Shown: positions 32,492 through 45,175, counted from the first letter of the stretch. The stretch: 64,000 nucleotides of DNA from Halicephalobus mephisto (GCA_009193035.1 SWDT01000010.1:930001-994000); one strand, 5' to 3'. The notes: a model not told the origin generated them from the letters alone. Program-made: numbers and translations.

Positions 32492-35437
32492 CTACAACCA
32501 ATCGACAAATTTTCTGCAAAATTTGAAAAACTGAGTGCATCTGATGTGATTGAGTCTGTCAGAAGGCTGTGGGAAAGGATTACAGACCTTCCTGGCTTCA
32601 GGAACGATGTCTTCACAGCTGACGAGGTTCTGATTGGCGATGAGGAGATCGGCCGGGGTCGGTGGAGGTACGCAAAATTGATCATAAGCTTTGCAAAATT
32701 CTTTTTCTTTTTTATTTCTTTTAAAATTTGGATTGCAAATTTTTACGTAATTTTGCAAAAATCGTTCACAATAAGTCAACAAAGGAATAACGCCGGATTT
32801 TTTGGATTCACATCCTGAAGCATAAGATTTGCAAAATCCCAAATCTCCAGAATTTACTGATGCCCTGCGGCATTTTACAATAAATTGTTTTCTGTTGTCG
32901 ACACAGAACTTTGTTATGAAAACTTCCACCACCTCTGGCTAAAAAATTAAACTTGTTTTTTTTCAAATTTACCTAGGTTAGAAAACACAAAATTGGTTTA
33001 TTTGTCGAAAGTGGTCAGTGATCTTGCAAAACTGGTTCCAAATAAAACAACTTACATTTGCAGTCGAAGGTTCCGGAACATCTGGAGCGATGGGTGGGGA
33101 CTTTGGGGATGATTCTGAATTTTCAGGAAGATGAGGAGGGATTTCTAAAGTCCCTGGAAGACCAGCTGAGGACTTTGGGGATGATTCTGAATTTCTAGAA
33201 AGATGAGGAGGAATTTCTAAAGTTCTTGGAAGAGCATCTGAGGACTTTGGGGATGATTCTGAATTTCTAGAAACATGAGAAGGAATATCCAGAATCCCTG
33301 GAAGACCAGCTGAGGACTTTTGAGATGATTTTGAATTTTCAGGAAGATGAGGAGGAATATCCAGAATCCCTGGAAGAGGAGGTGGAGTTACTAATTCTGC
33401 TTCTGGAGTTCTAGATTTTGACTTCTTCGGATTCGGGAGTCGGAGAAGACTTCCGAATTCAGAAGAATTGGAAGCCCCAGGGAGGGGTTCGTCGAGTATA
33501 GGGTCGTCCGGAATTCCTTCTGAATTTAAATCCTCCGGAATTTCAATAGAGTCATTTTTCGTTAAAGATGTCAAAATTTCTTCGGTTTCTTCTTCATTAA
33601 TATTTTTCAATTTCTGAATCAACGTCAAATCTGAAAATTACTTTATTGCAAAATTAAAAACATCATTGAAAAATTTTTTTAAGATGAATTTTAGGATTTT
33701 TGGAAACTTTTAGAATTCAAAAATTCCTTGTGGATTCTGATTTGGGATTCTGGAGATTCTGAAAGGATTTTAAAAATCCCAAAAAACTGCTACAAGATTC
33801 TGAAATATTATGAACATAATGAGAGATTTCAGTTCAAGCATTTAATTTCAATTTTTACAACTTTAATTTGGAAATAAAAAATAAATAATTTTGAATAACT
33901 TTAGATGTGTTATATAGTATTTCAGAAGTCATTTTAGATAAGTTTTTGTTTTTAATAAAGTTTTATATAAAATCTGATATCTTTAAAATTTAGAGTTAGT
34001 TCTCAGAATCCTGGATTCTGAAGATTAATTTTTGATTCTGATTTCAGATTTAGAATTTATAGGTTTTATTCCAGTATTATAAGTACTTTTGTGGAATTTT
34101 AACTTTAAAATTGGAATATAAATCTTTGAAACAGAAATGTCACATAACCGCTGAAATATTTGTGTTTCAAAAATTTACATCTTAATATTGCACTTATAAC
34201 TAGACAAAAAGTACTTTTAATAACGTAATCAAACTCGTAAATTCTGAATCTGAAATCAGAATAAAGAGTCGATCTCCAGAACCCAGGATTCTGAAGACTA
34301 ACTTTGAATTTTAAAAATATCTGAAAATTTATGTCAAAATTCGATTAAAAAGTGGAAAATTACTCAGAATGGTCTTTAACGTTTCATTTAAAAAGTATAA
34401 AATCATTGGAAATGTATTTTTAATTTCCGACTTAAAGTTATAAAAATTGAAAAATAAACATTTGGGACACAAATGTCTGGGACACAAATACCTGGGACAC
34501 AAGTATCTAAGACATAAATATCAGGTAAATAATTGTTTGGAACACAAGTATCTGGGACACATGTCCAAGATATAGATGTTTCGGACACAACTGTTTGGAA
34601 CACAAATACCTGGGACACATTCTAAGATATAAATGTCAGGTACATAAAATGTCCAAGATATAAATCTCTAGAACTTATACGTCCAGGACACAAATGTTTG
34701 AAATATAAACATCTGGTACACACAAAAAGAAGCGTAACTTTTAGTCCAGTAACAAATGCAAATCGTCACTATTTTTTAATTTTTATCTGAAAAGTCAAAT
34801 ATTCACAAAATATAACGATTGTTACTTTTCGAAATTGTTACAAAGTTAAAAGTTACTTTTTTTATTGGAGTTGTTTTTGGATAGTGACTAGAAACCCCTG
34901 ATTCGAGCCAAAAATAATCACTATCCAAAATATACAGAGAGAAAAGTAACTTTTAGTCCAGTAACAAGTATAAATCATCACTATTTTTTAATTTTCATCA
35001 CAAATATCGAATATTCACAAAAATGTGACGTTTGTTGTATTTTGTCACATTTCGCAATTGTTAAAAATCAAAAGTTACTTTTTTGTGTATATAAATGTCC
35101 AAAGTACGGTATTTAGTACACAAAGATCGTAAAAAAAAATAAACCGTCATTCTTACTTCCAACAGTTCTAATCAGTTCCTCTTGGAAAGTCGGCAAATCT
35201 GGCAATGAACCATTCGCCACTCCGTCGGATTCGTCTCCAGAATCCGTCGTTACCGTCGTCGTTTCGTTTTTTTCTTCTTCGTCACAGAAACTCAACGTTG
35301 GATTCCTCGAACACGCTATCTGAATTTCGCAATTTTCTTAATTACCGTAATAACACCCCAACCTGGACCAATTTACTCGTTTCTCCGAAATTAAATTTTA
35401 TAAAATAAAAAATAATTACAAGTAAGAAATACTTCAT
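32492..35437 (-). CDS. Secreted protein with Ser/Pro repeats and three 4-Cys modules, 419 aa
   Basis: Exons 35437-35363, 35319-35157, 33630-33056 and 32938-32492 join in phase to 420 codons, with a 43-base first intron. Residues 1-18 form a signal peptide (MKYFLLVIIFYFIKFNFG). A short Cys pair (CSRNPTLSFC) and an acidic region follow. Then come four 24-residue repeats of the type LPGTLEIPPHLPENSESSPK (about residues 165-262). The last exon holds 12 Cys in three modules, each C-x10-C then C-x6-C: CVDNRKQFIVKC/CKSYASGC, CERFLQNYVKIC/CKAYDQFC and CEDIVPEARKVC/CTQFFKFC. The even Cys count (14) fits disulfides in an extracellular protein. I do not recognise the family, and the role is unknown. Confidence 0.8.
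33838..34150. repeat. Dispersed repeat, copy 1 of 2
   Basis: The collinear blocks TTTTTACAACTTTAATTTGG, AACTTTAGATGTGTTATATA, GTATTTCAGAAGTCATTTTA and TTCTCAGAATCCTGGATTCT are nearly identical to 49290-49470. This copy lies in intron 2 of the Cys-module gene. Confidence 0.8.
34455..34715. repeat. Second copy of the GGACACAAATATC minisatellite
   Basis: It is built of 15-base units such as GGGACACAAATGTCT and AAGACATAAATATCAG, as at 3466-4035 but more diverged. It abuts the family B element. Confidence 0.75.
34717..35089. mobile_element. Family B element, 373 bp, both ends present
   Basis: It runs from TACACACAAAAAGAAGCGTA to AAAAGTTACTTTTTTGTGTA. It has the internal ATAGTGACTAG / AATCACTATCC pair, and no ORF. 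It is the cleanest copy of family B. Confidence 0.8.
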
Positions 35438-35569
35438 TTCACGGAAATAATCGATAAAGAAAGATGAAGACGCTTCTGACTAGATGGACAAAACCTGCTT
35501 TTGCCCCGCGGAACCATAAAATAATTTCTGAAATTCAGTGCTCTATTCCTTAGTGGTCAAAGTTGGTGA

Positions 35570-35965
35570 TCGAGATCTCAACTTTTCGCGTCAAGACAAA
35601 ATCGACGGATTTTTGCTGTTTAAAAATTTTTAATAAAATAAATGACAGTAAAATTTGCTTCTTTCAAAACTGGTAAAATGAAAGAATTAAGTTTTCGCGT
35701 CAAGACAAAATCGACGGATTTTTGCTTTTTAAAAATTTTTTAATAAGATAAATGACAGTAAAATTTCCTTTTTTCAAAACTAGTAAAGTAAAGGAATTAA
35801 AAGTTTTCGCGTCAAGACAAAATCGACGGATTTTTTATTATTCAAAAAATTCATTTAATTTTATTAAAATTGGTGAAATTTTAAGTTGGAAATTTTTTAA
35901 TAAAATAAATGACAGTAAAATTTGCTTCTTTCAAAACTGGTAAAATGAAAGAATTAAGTTTTCGT
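35570..35965. repeat. About 120-bp tandem repeat, four copies
   Basis: Units hold AGTTTTCGCGTCAAGACAAA, ATCGACGGATTTTTGCT and AAATGACAGTAAAATTTGCT. The tract lies between the Cys-module gene and the Rh gene. Low-complexity sequence continues to 36455. No gene is seen. Confidence 0.8.
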
Positions 35966-36455
35966 GTCGAGAAAAAATTTTATAATTTCCCTTTTTAAAA
36001 ACAATTTTTGAAGGACTTTAATTTTTTAATTTTATCAATGACGTCATCTTCATTTCCGTTTTATTTATTAACCGTCATGAGTTACGGGGGTTTTCAAAAT
36101 ACATCAATCGATCTCGATTATTTTTTTGATTGATTTATGCCGAAATTTTCAATTTTTTTAAAAAATCAAATTTTGCAAAAAATATTTTAATAAAAAATTC
36201 AAAAATCATAATTAACATTAATAATATAAAACATAACTTTTTAAAAAAGTAAAATTTTTTAAAATTAAAAAAAATTAGAATTTTTAAAATTAAAAAAAAA
36301 ATAAAAATTTTTAAAATTAAAAAAATAAAAAAATTATGTTTAACGCGAAAATTCCAGATCTTCAATTTCGATAAAATAGAGCACTGATTTTCGAACTGAT
36401 TTATTTCCAAAAAAAATCAACTCAGTTTGTACAACTATTCGACCGGTCAACGGGA

Positions 36456-39400
36456 TTAGAAAATATTTTGTCCATTTTGAAGCATCGATGTGACTTCCTG
36501 GAGGGCGATGGAATGTCTGATATTACCGTTTCCTCCATTGAATCTTGTATCAACTTCATAATTCTGAAAATTAATTAAATCAAAATTATTCAAAAACAAA
36601 ATTAAAACTTTCAAAAAATAAAAAATTTCAATTTTAATTTTAATTTAAAAAAACAAAAATTTCTAAATTAAAATTTTAAAAAATCAAAAAATTTTAATTT
36701 AAAAAAACAAAAATTTTTAAATTTAAGTTTTAAAAAAATCAAAAAATAAAACTTACTTTTCCAAAAAGTGTAAAATGAGCGTCTTTGTAGTAATTTGTGT
36801 CTTCCCAACTGATCTGATTCGGGACTTGATTTAAGGATTTACATCTGATGACGAATCCTGTGAATAATCCAGAAGTTATGGATCCGATGATTGTGATCAC
36901 GATTCCACTCAGCTGGAACAAGGCTTGGGTGTACTGATCCCTGTCTCCTCCTTTATCTCCTCCAGCCCAATATGGGTAAATTTTTCCAATTCTTGGTCCG
37001 TATAATTTAGGATCATACCATAGAACAAAAAAAACACTGAGAATTCCCGCCAAAAGTCCTGGAAGTCCATGAAGATTGTGAACACCACAAGTATCAGAAA
37101 GTTTTAGTTTTCTTTCGAAAAATTTTGGCTGAAATTTAATCGATAAAAATTTTTTTTAAATAATTATTTTTTCAATTCTATAAAAAAATAATTTTTTTCA
37201 ATTCTATAAAAAAATACTTTTTTTTAATTTAATAAAAAAAATAATTTTCTTTTAATTTTATAAAAAAAATCATTTTTAATTTCACAAAAAAAATTATTTT
37301 TTTTTAATTTCAAGAACGAAATTTTCGAAGTTTTTGAATTCCCGCGCGAGAGCGAGTGAAAGCAAAAAGAACAAATTTGGCAATTCGGTTTCGAAATCGA
37401 CGCGCTTTTTTTGATAATTCTGAGATATTCTAAAATTTTTCATTTTTAATTTTTAAAATATTATTATTATTAATTTGCAAAACTTACAGTAATGGCAACA
37501 TGCCCAACAACGGATATTACTCCTGTTAACACTCCAACGATGATGGCGTGATGAGGATACAGAATCACATTCGCCACTGTTCCGATCGCGATTCCTCCGG
37601 CCAAGGTGGAACTCTGGATGTGGAGCATGTTGAAACGGCCAAAGGCATCACTCAACGAGCTCACCAAGAAAGTCGAAACTGTGCAAGCCACCATGCTGAA
37701 AAAATAGATATCTGTAAAATTAAAAAAAGAAAAAAAATAGATATCTGTAAAATTAAAAAAAAATAAAAAATGAATATCTGTAAAATTTAAAAAAAAAGAA
37801 AAAAAATGAATATCTGCAAAATTAAAAAAAGAAAAAAAATAGATATCTGTAAAATTTAAAAAAAAATGAAAAATGAATATCTGTAAAATTTAAAAAAAAG
37901 AAAAAATGAATCTCTGTAAAATTTAAAAAAAAGAAAAAAAATGAAAAATTACATATGAAAAAAATAAAATTATTTACAAAAAAATTTCATATATGAAACA
38001 AAAAGTAAACAAAAAAATTTATATATGAAAAAAGTAATATCAGATCAGTTACATAAAAAAAATGAAAAAATTTATAAAAAAGTATTTATCGAAAAAATAT
38101 TTTTTTAATTTTTCAAAATTATGATTTTTTGATTTTTAAATTTGGTTATTTAAAGTTAATATACGGACAATATATTAGAATCATTTTTGTCGATAAAATA
38201 TAAAACAATTTTAAAAAATCAAACCTGAGATAAGTGTTCATGATCGCCCTGTGTCTGGCGTCCTCGGGCTCCGTAGTAGCCGCATTCAAAGACGGAAAAA
38301 AGACCCACAAAAACAAAGTTCCGATCATGGAGAACAGCTCCGAATGTCTGATACTTCCGTCGTCGGCATCCACGTCAATGAGGTTCGGCCGGTGGAGGAC
38401 TTTCGAAGCCGCGAGACCGAAGTAAGCTCCGAAACAATGAACGACCAAGGATCTGCCTCCATCGTTTATCTAAATTATTAAATATTATATAAAAGTGGAA
38501 AATAAATATTACGAAATCAAGACGAATTTTAGGATTTTCTAAAAAGTTCCGAAATTTAAATTTCATATATAAACTTCGAAATTAAACTTTTACGGAAATC
38601 AAAAAATAAACATTTTTTACGAAATGATCCCAGGGAGAATTTTAAAATCTTCTAGAAAGTTCTGGAATTTAAATTTCATATATGAACTTCGAAATTAAAC
38701 TTTTATAGAAATCAAAAAGTAAAAATTTTTTACGAAATGGTCCCGAGACGAATTTCGAAATCTTCTAGAAAGTTCCGAAATTTAAATTTCATATATAAAC
38801 TTCGAAATTAAACTTTTACGGAAATCAAAAAATAAACATTTCTTACGAAATGGTCCCAGGGCGAATTTCGAAATCTTCTAGAAAGTTCTGGAATTTAAAT
38901 TTCATATATGAACTTCGAAATTAAACTTATAGAAATTAAAAAATGAACATTTCTTACGAAATGGTCCCAGGGCGAATTTCGAAATCTTCTAAAAAGTTCC
39001 GAAATTTAAATTTCATATATAAACTTCGAAATTAAACTTTTATAGAAATCAAAAAATAAAAATTTTTTACGAAATGGTCCCGAGACGAATGTCGAAATCT
39101 AAAATCTTCCAAATTTAAATTTCATATATGAATTTTTATTTTTTGGACTTGATTTTGAAAGATTTTAGGTTTTTAAAAATTTTTAACATTTTTAAAATTT
39201 CGTACAAGTTTTAAAATCCTCATTCCAAGCCGAGCTACCCCCTACGCACATCACCAACCAGAAAGATGGGTCAAGGAACCAAAAAATTAATTTTAAAATT
39301 ATTGTAGATTTTTTGATTTGTGCAAAATAGGAATAAATGTCTAAAATTTTAAAACTTACATGTAATATTTGAAATAATAAATGTTCCAACAAAACAGCAG

Positions 39401-40824
39401 CTGACGATTCCATAAAAGCCAAAATTAAAAATTGAACAGGAGTCAATTGTCCCAACAAAGCTCCCATCGTGATCAAAACAGCCACACAAGTAACATCCGC
39501 TGTCATCAGATCGCTGATGGATATGGTAAAATATCCTTTTGTTAAAAAAGCTTTACTTAAAAATCCCCTCAACAACACTACCCATTGGAGTGTGAAAGCC
39601 GCCAAAAGCAAATTCACACTAATCGCAGAAAATCCGTATCTTTTCAGAAATGACATCAAAAATCCACATCCAACAAAAATCATCACATGGATATCTTGGA
39701 ACACTGAAATTAGAACATATTTAAAATTGTAATTTATGCAAATTTTCAAAAATGCAAGATTCCAAGTTTTGAAAATTTTATAAAAATTTTTGGACTTCAA
39801 AATACAGTAGATTTCAGTCTTTTAGAATTCACTGAGAGGATTCTGAAGTTTACTGTAATCTTAGGGAAATTTTTAAGATATAAGTTTTTAAACTACAGTA
39901 GGTTTTAGAATTCACTGAAAAGATTCTGAAATTTTCGAAAATTTCAAAAATCCTGAAGTTTACTGTAATCTTAGAGGAATTTTTAAAATTTGTTTTTAGA
40001 CTACAGTAGGTTTTAGAATCCACTGAGAAGATTCTGAAATCTTTCAAAATCTTATGGAATTTATTAAAAGGTAATGCACATTCAGAATCTTGCAGAACCT
40101 TGAAAATTTCAATTTGAAATTCAAATTGTTTTTAGTGAAAATTCGTGTTGAGACAATTTTACAACAATACTTGTCATTTCCAGAATAATCTAAAGTCTCG
40201 AAAATTCTCAATAAAAAATTTGCAGAAAAACAAATTTGTAATTTCCCAATCAATTTCATTTTCAAAGATCTTCAAAAATTCTAGTTCAGATTCTTTCGTA
40301 AGTGTTTTTGATTGCTACAATAATCCGACTTTAGAAGATTCTCAAAGTTTTAAAAATTCATAAAATACAAATTTGTAATTTTCCAATTAGTTCATTTCTA
40401 AATTCCGAAAATTTTCAGTAAAAAATCCTTAAAAATACAAATTTCTACTTTTTCCAATTAGTTCATTTCTAAAATCCAAAAATTTCCATTTAAAAAACTT
40501 CATAAAAAAATTAAAAATCTCCCATTACTCCAAAAAATCAACTTTAAAAAACTTCACAACACAAATCCTCATATTACCGTAATTACAATCACTAAAACAA
40601 TCTCAAAATCAAATTCTTTTTCAAACATCTATTTCAAAAAACTCCCATCATATTGATTACTTTTTTCTTCAAAAAAACTAACACGGATAATCAGTATTCA
40701 CGTAAATTCTACTCGACGATCCAAACGGCATAGCATTCTCATCATATCTACAAAATATTCCAAAAAGAACAATAAAAATAATCTGGAAAACAAATGCCAG
40801 AGCTGCAAATTGTCGTCGAAGCAT
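36456..40824 (-). CDS. rhr: Rh-type ammonia/CO2 channel (Rhesus-related), 6 exons, 472 aa
   Basis: Exons 40824-40683, 39703-39360, 38469-38225, 37695-37488, 37128-36757 and 36563-36456 join in phase to 473 codons. The N-terminus (MLRRQFAALAFVFQIIFIVL) is the first membrane helix. The second exon gives FQDIHVMIFVGCGFLMSFLK, a conserved Rh block. HCFGAYFGLAAS and DTCGVHNLHGLPG carry the two pore histidines expected of Rh/Amt channels. About 11-12 hydrophobic segments and a short cytosolic tail follow. The product is an integral membrane conductor of ammonia. C. elegans has rhr-1 and rhr-2, and I cannot decide between them. It starts 208 bp downstream of the NDC1 gene, which suggests an operon. 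Confidence 0.92.
37700..37945. repeat. About 28-bp tandem repeat in Rh intron 3
   Basis: Nine or so units of TGAATATCTGTAAAATTTAA plus an A-run occupy the 3' end of the intron, on the plus strand. They are non-coding. Confidence 0.8.
38490..39130. repeat. About 122-bp tandem repeat in Rh intron 2
   Basis: Five units are present: AAATTTCATATATAAACTTC, GAAATTAAACTTTTACGGAA, TTACGAAATGGTCCCGAGAC and CGAAATCTTCTAGAAAGTTC. They are non-coding. Confidence 0.85.
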
Positions 40825-41032
40825 TTCTCAGTTCAGAAAAGTAAAAACTCGATCAATCATGTTTCTCTTATTGTGGCCATAAAAAATTAGAGTTCTCGAT
40901 CTGATTTAATCGTCCAATCAATCAAATTCTGATCAATTGATTTGAAAAAAATTTCAATCGTAAAACTCAAAAAAAATGATGAATCAAAATTGTAACAAAA
41001 ACCAAAAAATAAGCTTTTTTAAATATTCATAT
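40825..41032 (-). other. Short intercistronic spacer
   Basis: These 208 bases separate the NDC1 stop from the Rh start on the same strand. They hold T-rich stretches, but I see no clean AATAAA and only a weak acceptor (ACTTTTCTGAACTGAG) right before the Rh ATG. The length fits a nematode operon spacer, and the weak signals keep this tentative. Confidence 0.45.
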
Positions 41033-43482
41033 TTAACGTTTAACGTATTCTTTCAAGAGAGCCAATTGATCATCAGAAATTTTCAAGTCACTAAAAACAT
41101 AAAATTATTAAAAATTAAAACAAAATAATCATACCCAATATGAGATTCAAAAGCAGCATATATATCCGTCAAAGCAGAAACAACAGCTTCTTTAGTTTCA
41201 AACACCCGAATTTCAATTGGATTTGCATTTTGACGTCTCATAAATCTCGCTCTAATCAACTGATCACAAGAAGAAGCAAGTTGAATAAAACAAGAAATAA
41301 CCGAAGGCAACGTTCTTTGAGCAATTCCATATCTATCCATCGTATAACTCGCTTCAATCAAATTAGCAATACCAACAATGGCATTTAAAGCAAGTTCAGT
41401 ATCAGCAGTCGGAACAATATGTCGAGGAGAGAAGAAAATATTCAAAACCTTGTCAAAATACGGTTTAACAATCACTTTCAATGGTTCAATATTAATCAAT
41501 GATGAACTCTGTTTAGCTAAAAAACAAAAATAACTATTATTTAACAAAATTAAAATTCACCTGTAGCTTGTCTAGGTTTCAAAGTTGGCGGAACCAATAA
41601 TGTTGATTTCAATTTACCTCCAGACAACTCATAAGGAACACGAGAACCATGTCCCCAATTTTTCGACAATGCAATCTGAGTTTCCTTCATGTAAGTACTT
41701 GATACAGCTTCAATAACAAAAGCACATTGTTTCACAATAGCATCCCAAAGACGAGGATGATTTCCTGGTTGAGAAAGAGTAAAAAACATTGCCTTATTTG
41801 GACCTTGAGATTTAGCAGCAAAATCATAAAAAGCAAATTGACGAATCAACAAATCTCTCGAGTTCATGCCATTGACCAAATTGACAACAGTTTCTTTAGC
41901 TTCACTGAAGAAGAATGGTGTCGGCATGGGGAATTCAATTCCATCAGCAACAATAGTGTTGGCAGAAAGAGAAATCAAGTCAGCTAAGACGTAAAATCCA
42001 TAAATGAATGCCACAGAATGAGCCAAAAGAACTGGATCAAAAAGATAAAAGATGTTCGTTCTCAATCCTCCAATCAAAAGGGCTGAAAATTATTTAAACA
42101 AAATTTACATAATATTCAAATTTACCTGCAAGAAAGGAGATCCCGAAGGAGTACTGTAATGTCATTGCTGTTCTTATAAAAGTTCTACGAGCATTATTCA
42201 GACATCCATTCACACAGAATCTGAAGACATGAACCCATCCAGCTCCACTCTTCATTCTGGCGGTGAAATCGTAACGGAAGGTATTTTCAAGAGCAATCTT
42301 GGTGCTAGCCACAACAATGGACATCAAGAAAAAGAAGAATGTGGTCACATTAGCTACCCACAACGGCGAGTAAGAAATGACAATGGGCATGCAGAGAATT
42401 CCAAACAAATAAACACCCAAAAAGCTCCCCAAAGTCCTCCAGAATCCAGGTTTATCGACAGATGAGTTGGTTTCATTGGAAGCTACAAAATGGAAAGATA
42501 TAAAATTACTAATTAATGGAACTTACGACTGAACAAACATGTCAAGCAGTAATAACCGTAAGCAAACCCGAAGAGAGCGGCTCCAAGAAGAATAACACAC
42601 CAGAATTTCCAATTGAAAAGTAAAACAAATTCACCGACGAAGGCATCAAATGGCTTCCACAAATCCAGTCGAGCAATCAAGGCTGCAGCAAGAAAGATGT
42701 AGGTACTGAGGATGAACAATGCTCTATTGGCCACATATTGCCTCGACGCAAGCTGAAAAAGGAATTTCATGTACGAAACACTTAATCTTAGTGTATGTTA
42801 AGAAGAACTTAAGTTTATATAAATTAAGGAATTTAAATTCATATAAAAATTTGCCTATTAATAATTTCTCGAATTATAATCAAAATTAAAAATAATGATA
42901 TAATCGGTCAACAAAAATTCGACGACTAACCAGATCATTCTCCTCAATTATTCAAAACCAGGGAGCAGGAATATACTTCCAAAAATTAAATAGTAAGGAT
43001 AACAAGGAAAGTTGAACCTTAGGGTACATGCAAAGTCTAGTTTCATCCCACTCATCGAGAAGGATAAACAGATTAAAATAGAATTTTCAAACTAATTAAA
43101 CCTGGACAAAATTTACTAGGAAAAATTACTTAAGGTTCACCGGTCATGGCAGAGGTTTGTATGGGGTCAAAATAATGAAAATTGTGTTGACAAACTTACA
43201 ATTCCATAGAACCAAGAGCTGATGTTCTCGTTCTGTCTGATCGGGGGAACTGCTTGGATTGAAGGTCCTTGAGAAGCTCCATACATCGTCGAATCCGTCA
43301 TCCTCGGCTTCAGGCCTCCAACAGATCGATTCATATGTCCACTTCTGTTCCAAGGACTGTCATCGACTTCAGTGTTGAAATCTAAAAATTTATTAATTTT
43401 CTCAAATGTTATATGAAAATCGAATATAAACGAAGCAAAACTTACAACAAGTATTGTATTGAGATCCTACAGACGAATCCAT
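41033..43482 (-). CDS. npp-22: Transmembrane nucleoporin NDC1, 7 exons, 587 aa
   Basis: Exons 43482-43446, 43381-43200, 42752-42527, 42482-42126, 42082-41561, 41516-41135 and 41090-41033 join in phase to 588 codons. An N-terminal cytosolic stretch leads to NENISSWFYGILASRQYVAN, followed by about six hydrophobic helices (residues about 80-300). A large soluble C-terminal half contains FTLSQPGNHPRLWDAIVKQC, the LSQPG-H-x-x-W signature of NDC1. It ends in DDQLALLKEYVKR. NDC1 anchors the nuclear pore complex in the pore membrane and helps insert new pores. No start other than MDSSVGSQYNTC fits the phase. The gene is upstream of the Rh gene with only 208 bp between them. Confidence 0.9.
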
Positions 43483-43869
43483 TGCTGAAATGAAGGTTCC
43501 AATGAGACGGAAGATGCGAGGGTTGAGAGGAATTCGAAAACAGAACGTCGAACACGAAAAAATTCGCGCGCTTTCTGCAGCTGGAAAACCCGGCAACATG
43601 CGAGCGAGTCGGGGGCAGGAAAAGGAAAATGGAAAAACTGTTTTTACTAAATATTTTTTTAAAACTTTATTTATAATAAAATAATTATATTTCTTGATGA
43701 AAATAAAAATTAAAGAATAAATGAACATATTTTTTGTAGATGATATATTCGCAATGCCAAAGTTTATAAAAAATTCAAAATCAAAGTTAAAATAAATTTT
43801 TAAATAAACATAATGAACGTTTTTCGATCCACTTTTATTATTAAAATGATACAAGCACGTTGAGAACAT
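43483..43869. other. Upstream region of NDC1
   Basis: A G/C-richer stretch (43490-43640, GAGAGGAATTCGAAAACAGA, GCGAGTCGGGGGCAGGAAAA) immediately before the start looks like a promoter. Plain AT-rich sequence follows. Confidence 0.4.
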
Positions 43870-44080
43870 TCAATTAGAATCAATCCTCGCTGGATTACAA
43901 TCAGAATCCAATTGCTGATAATTGTGTTCAAAAACTATTGCATATTCATCAGGGTCGATTACGAACAATTGCATGGTATTTGTGTAAGCATGAAAGACAG
44001 AATTGAACTGTTAAAAGTCTAGACTGAAAGCTCGAAGTTCCGTCCAGTCAGTCGACCTCTGGGAATCAGAATAAAAGTGT
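43870..44080. repeat. Partial copy of the 25.2-kb inverted-repeat element
   Basis: TTAGAATCAATCCTCGCTGG, ATTACAATCAG and CAGTCAGTCGACCTCTGGGAATCAGAATAAAA match, in reverse, the element at 25222-26030. The transposase relic follows directly. Confidence 0.5.
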
Positions 44081-44082
44081 TA

Positions 44083-45175
44083 CAGTGTGGCCCAAAAAAT
44101 AGACAACATCGGATTTTCTCGAAAACTAGAAGAGCTATGAATGTGCCGTTTTGAGGGTTGATAGTACTCGACATTAGCTACTGTTTGGTAGTACGGTTAC
44201 TTCCGAGAGTCCCGCTACGAAAAAGTTATTGTCGTTTTCAGAAACAAAATACACTGTTTTCAGCCCCTTTTCTGCGCATCTTCTCCTGAAGCGCACAGAA
44301 GGTTTCTGAATCTGGTTTATAATTTATCTGAAACCCCATTCTTGAGACTACAAGTGCTGAAGGTTTCAGAATCCCAGCTCCATTGATGGCTTCGGGAGAT
44401 CAGTAAAAATGAAGTTTAAAATACAATATAGATATGCTTATAGGGGTAATCGACCCCGCTGAATCCAATGATAGTGTCGGATTTGCGGTATTTCTACGAA
44501 GGAAATTTTTATTTTAATATTTTATTAAAAAAACAACAATAACAACAACAAAAACAACCATCATCACTTTTCAACAGTTGAACAATTGCTGAAAGTGCTC
44601 TCCTCTAACTCGTCTACACACTGATAGCCGCTTCTTGAACTCGCTAATCCAGCTGCGACAGATAGCCGGGGTTAATTCATTCCACGTCTCTCTGATTTCG
44701 ACCTTTAGTTCCTCCAACGTTTGGCTTCAATCATGTCCATAGACGGTAGTCACATGGGGTAAGGTCGTGAAAATAGGGTGGCCAGTCATCCTTACGAATA
44801 TAGATGACACCCAGATTCTCCAAAAGCTCCAGAGTCTCATAGGCTAGATGGCTGGACGTCCCATCTTGCATGAAGATCCAGTTGCTTTCGGGATACAATT
44901 CATTGGCATTTTCGATAAATCCTGAGTTCTGGAGAAGATCTCGGTATCGGTCGCCATTCATTGTTTCTCCAGCTTCATAGACTTCCAGATGGACGGGCCC
45001 GCGGCTAGACATCGCATCCCAGACCATCAGCTTTGGTGAATGAGCTCTTCTCTCCATCGCTAGACGGTCTCCTCTCAGGTTCCGTTTCTTCTGGTTACTG
45101 TCAGCGTAGACCCGGTCAGTCTGTCAAGCCCTTGGAGGTCATTGTCCCCAAATGCGGCTGTTCTTCTTTTAAACT
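44083..45175 (-). pseudogene. Broken Tc1/mariner-superfamily transposase
   Basis: The left end TACAGTGTGGCCCAAAAAAT starts with a TA dinucleotide. On the minus strand a frame from about 45120 reads DRVYADSNQKKRNLRGD, then SPKLMVWDAMSSRGPVHLEV, NGDRYRDLL, WIFMQDGTSSHLAYETLELL and DLTPCDYRLW. These are the middle and last catalytic parts (QDG and TPCD) of a DDD/E transposase. After RLWT the frame stops and resumes in another frame as LEELKVEIRETWNELTP and FKKRLSVCRRVRGEHFQQLF. The N-terminal half and right inverted repeat are missing. The element is inactive. Confidence 0.8.

Noticed and set aside
39192..39360. Extra coding at the 3' side of Rh exon 2
   Set aside because: The frame continues past a clear CAT|GTAAGT donor into intron. 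Joining to 38469 restores the conserved Rh sequence.
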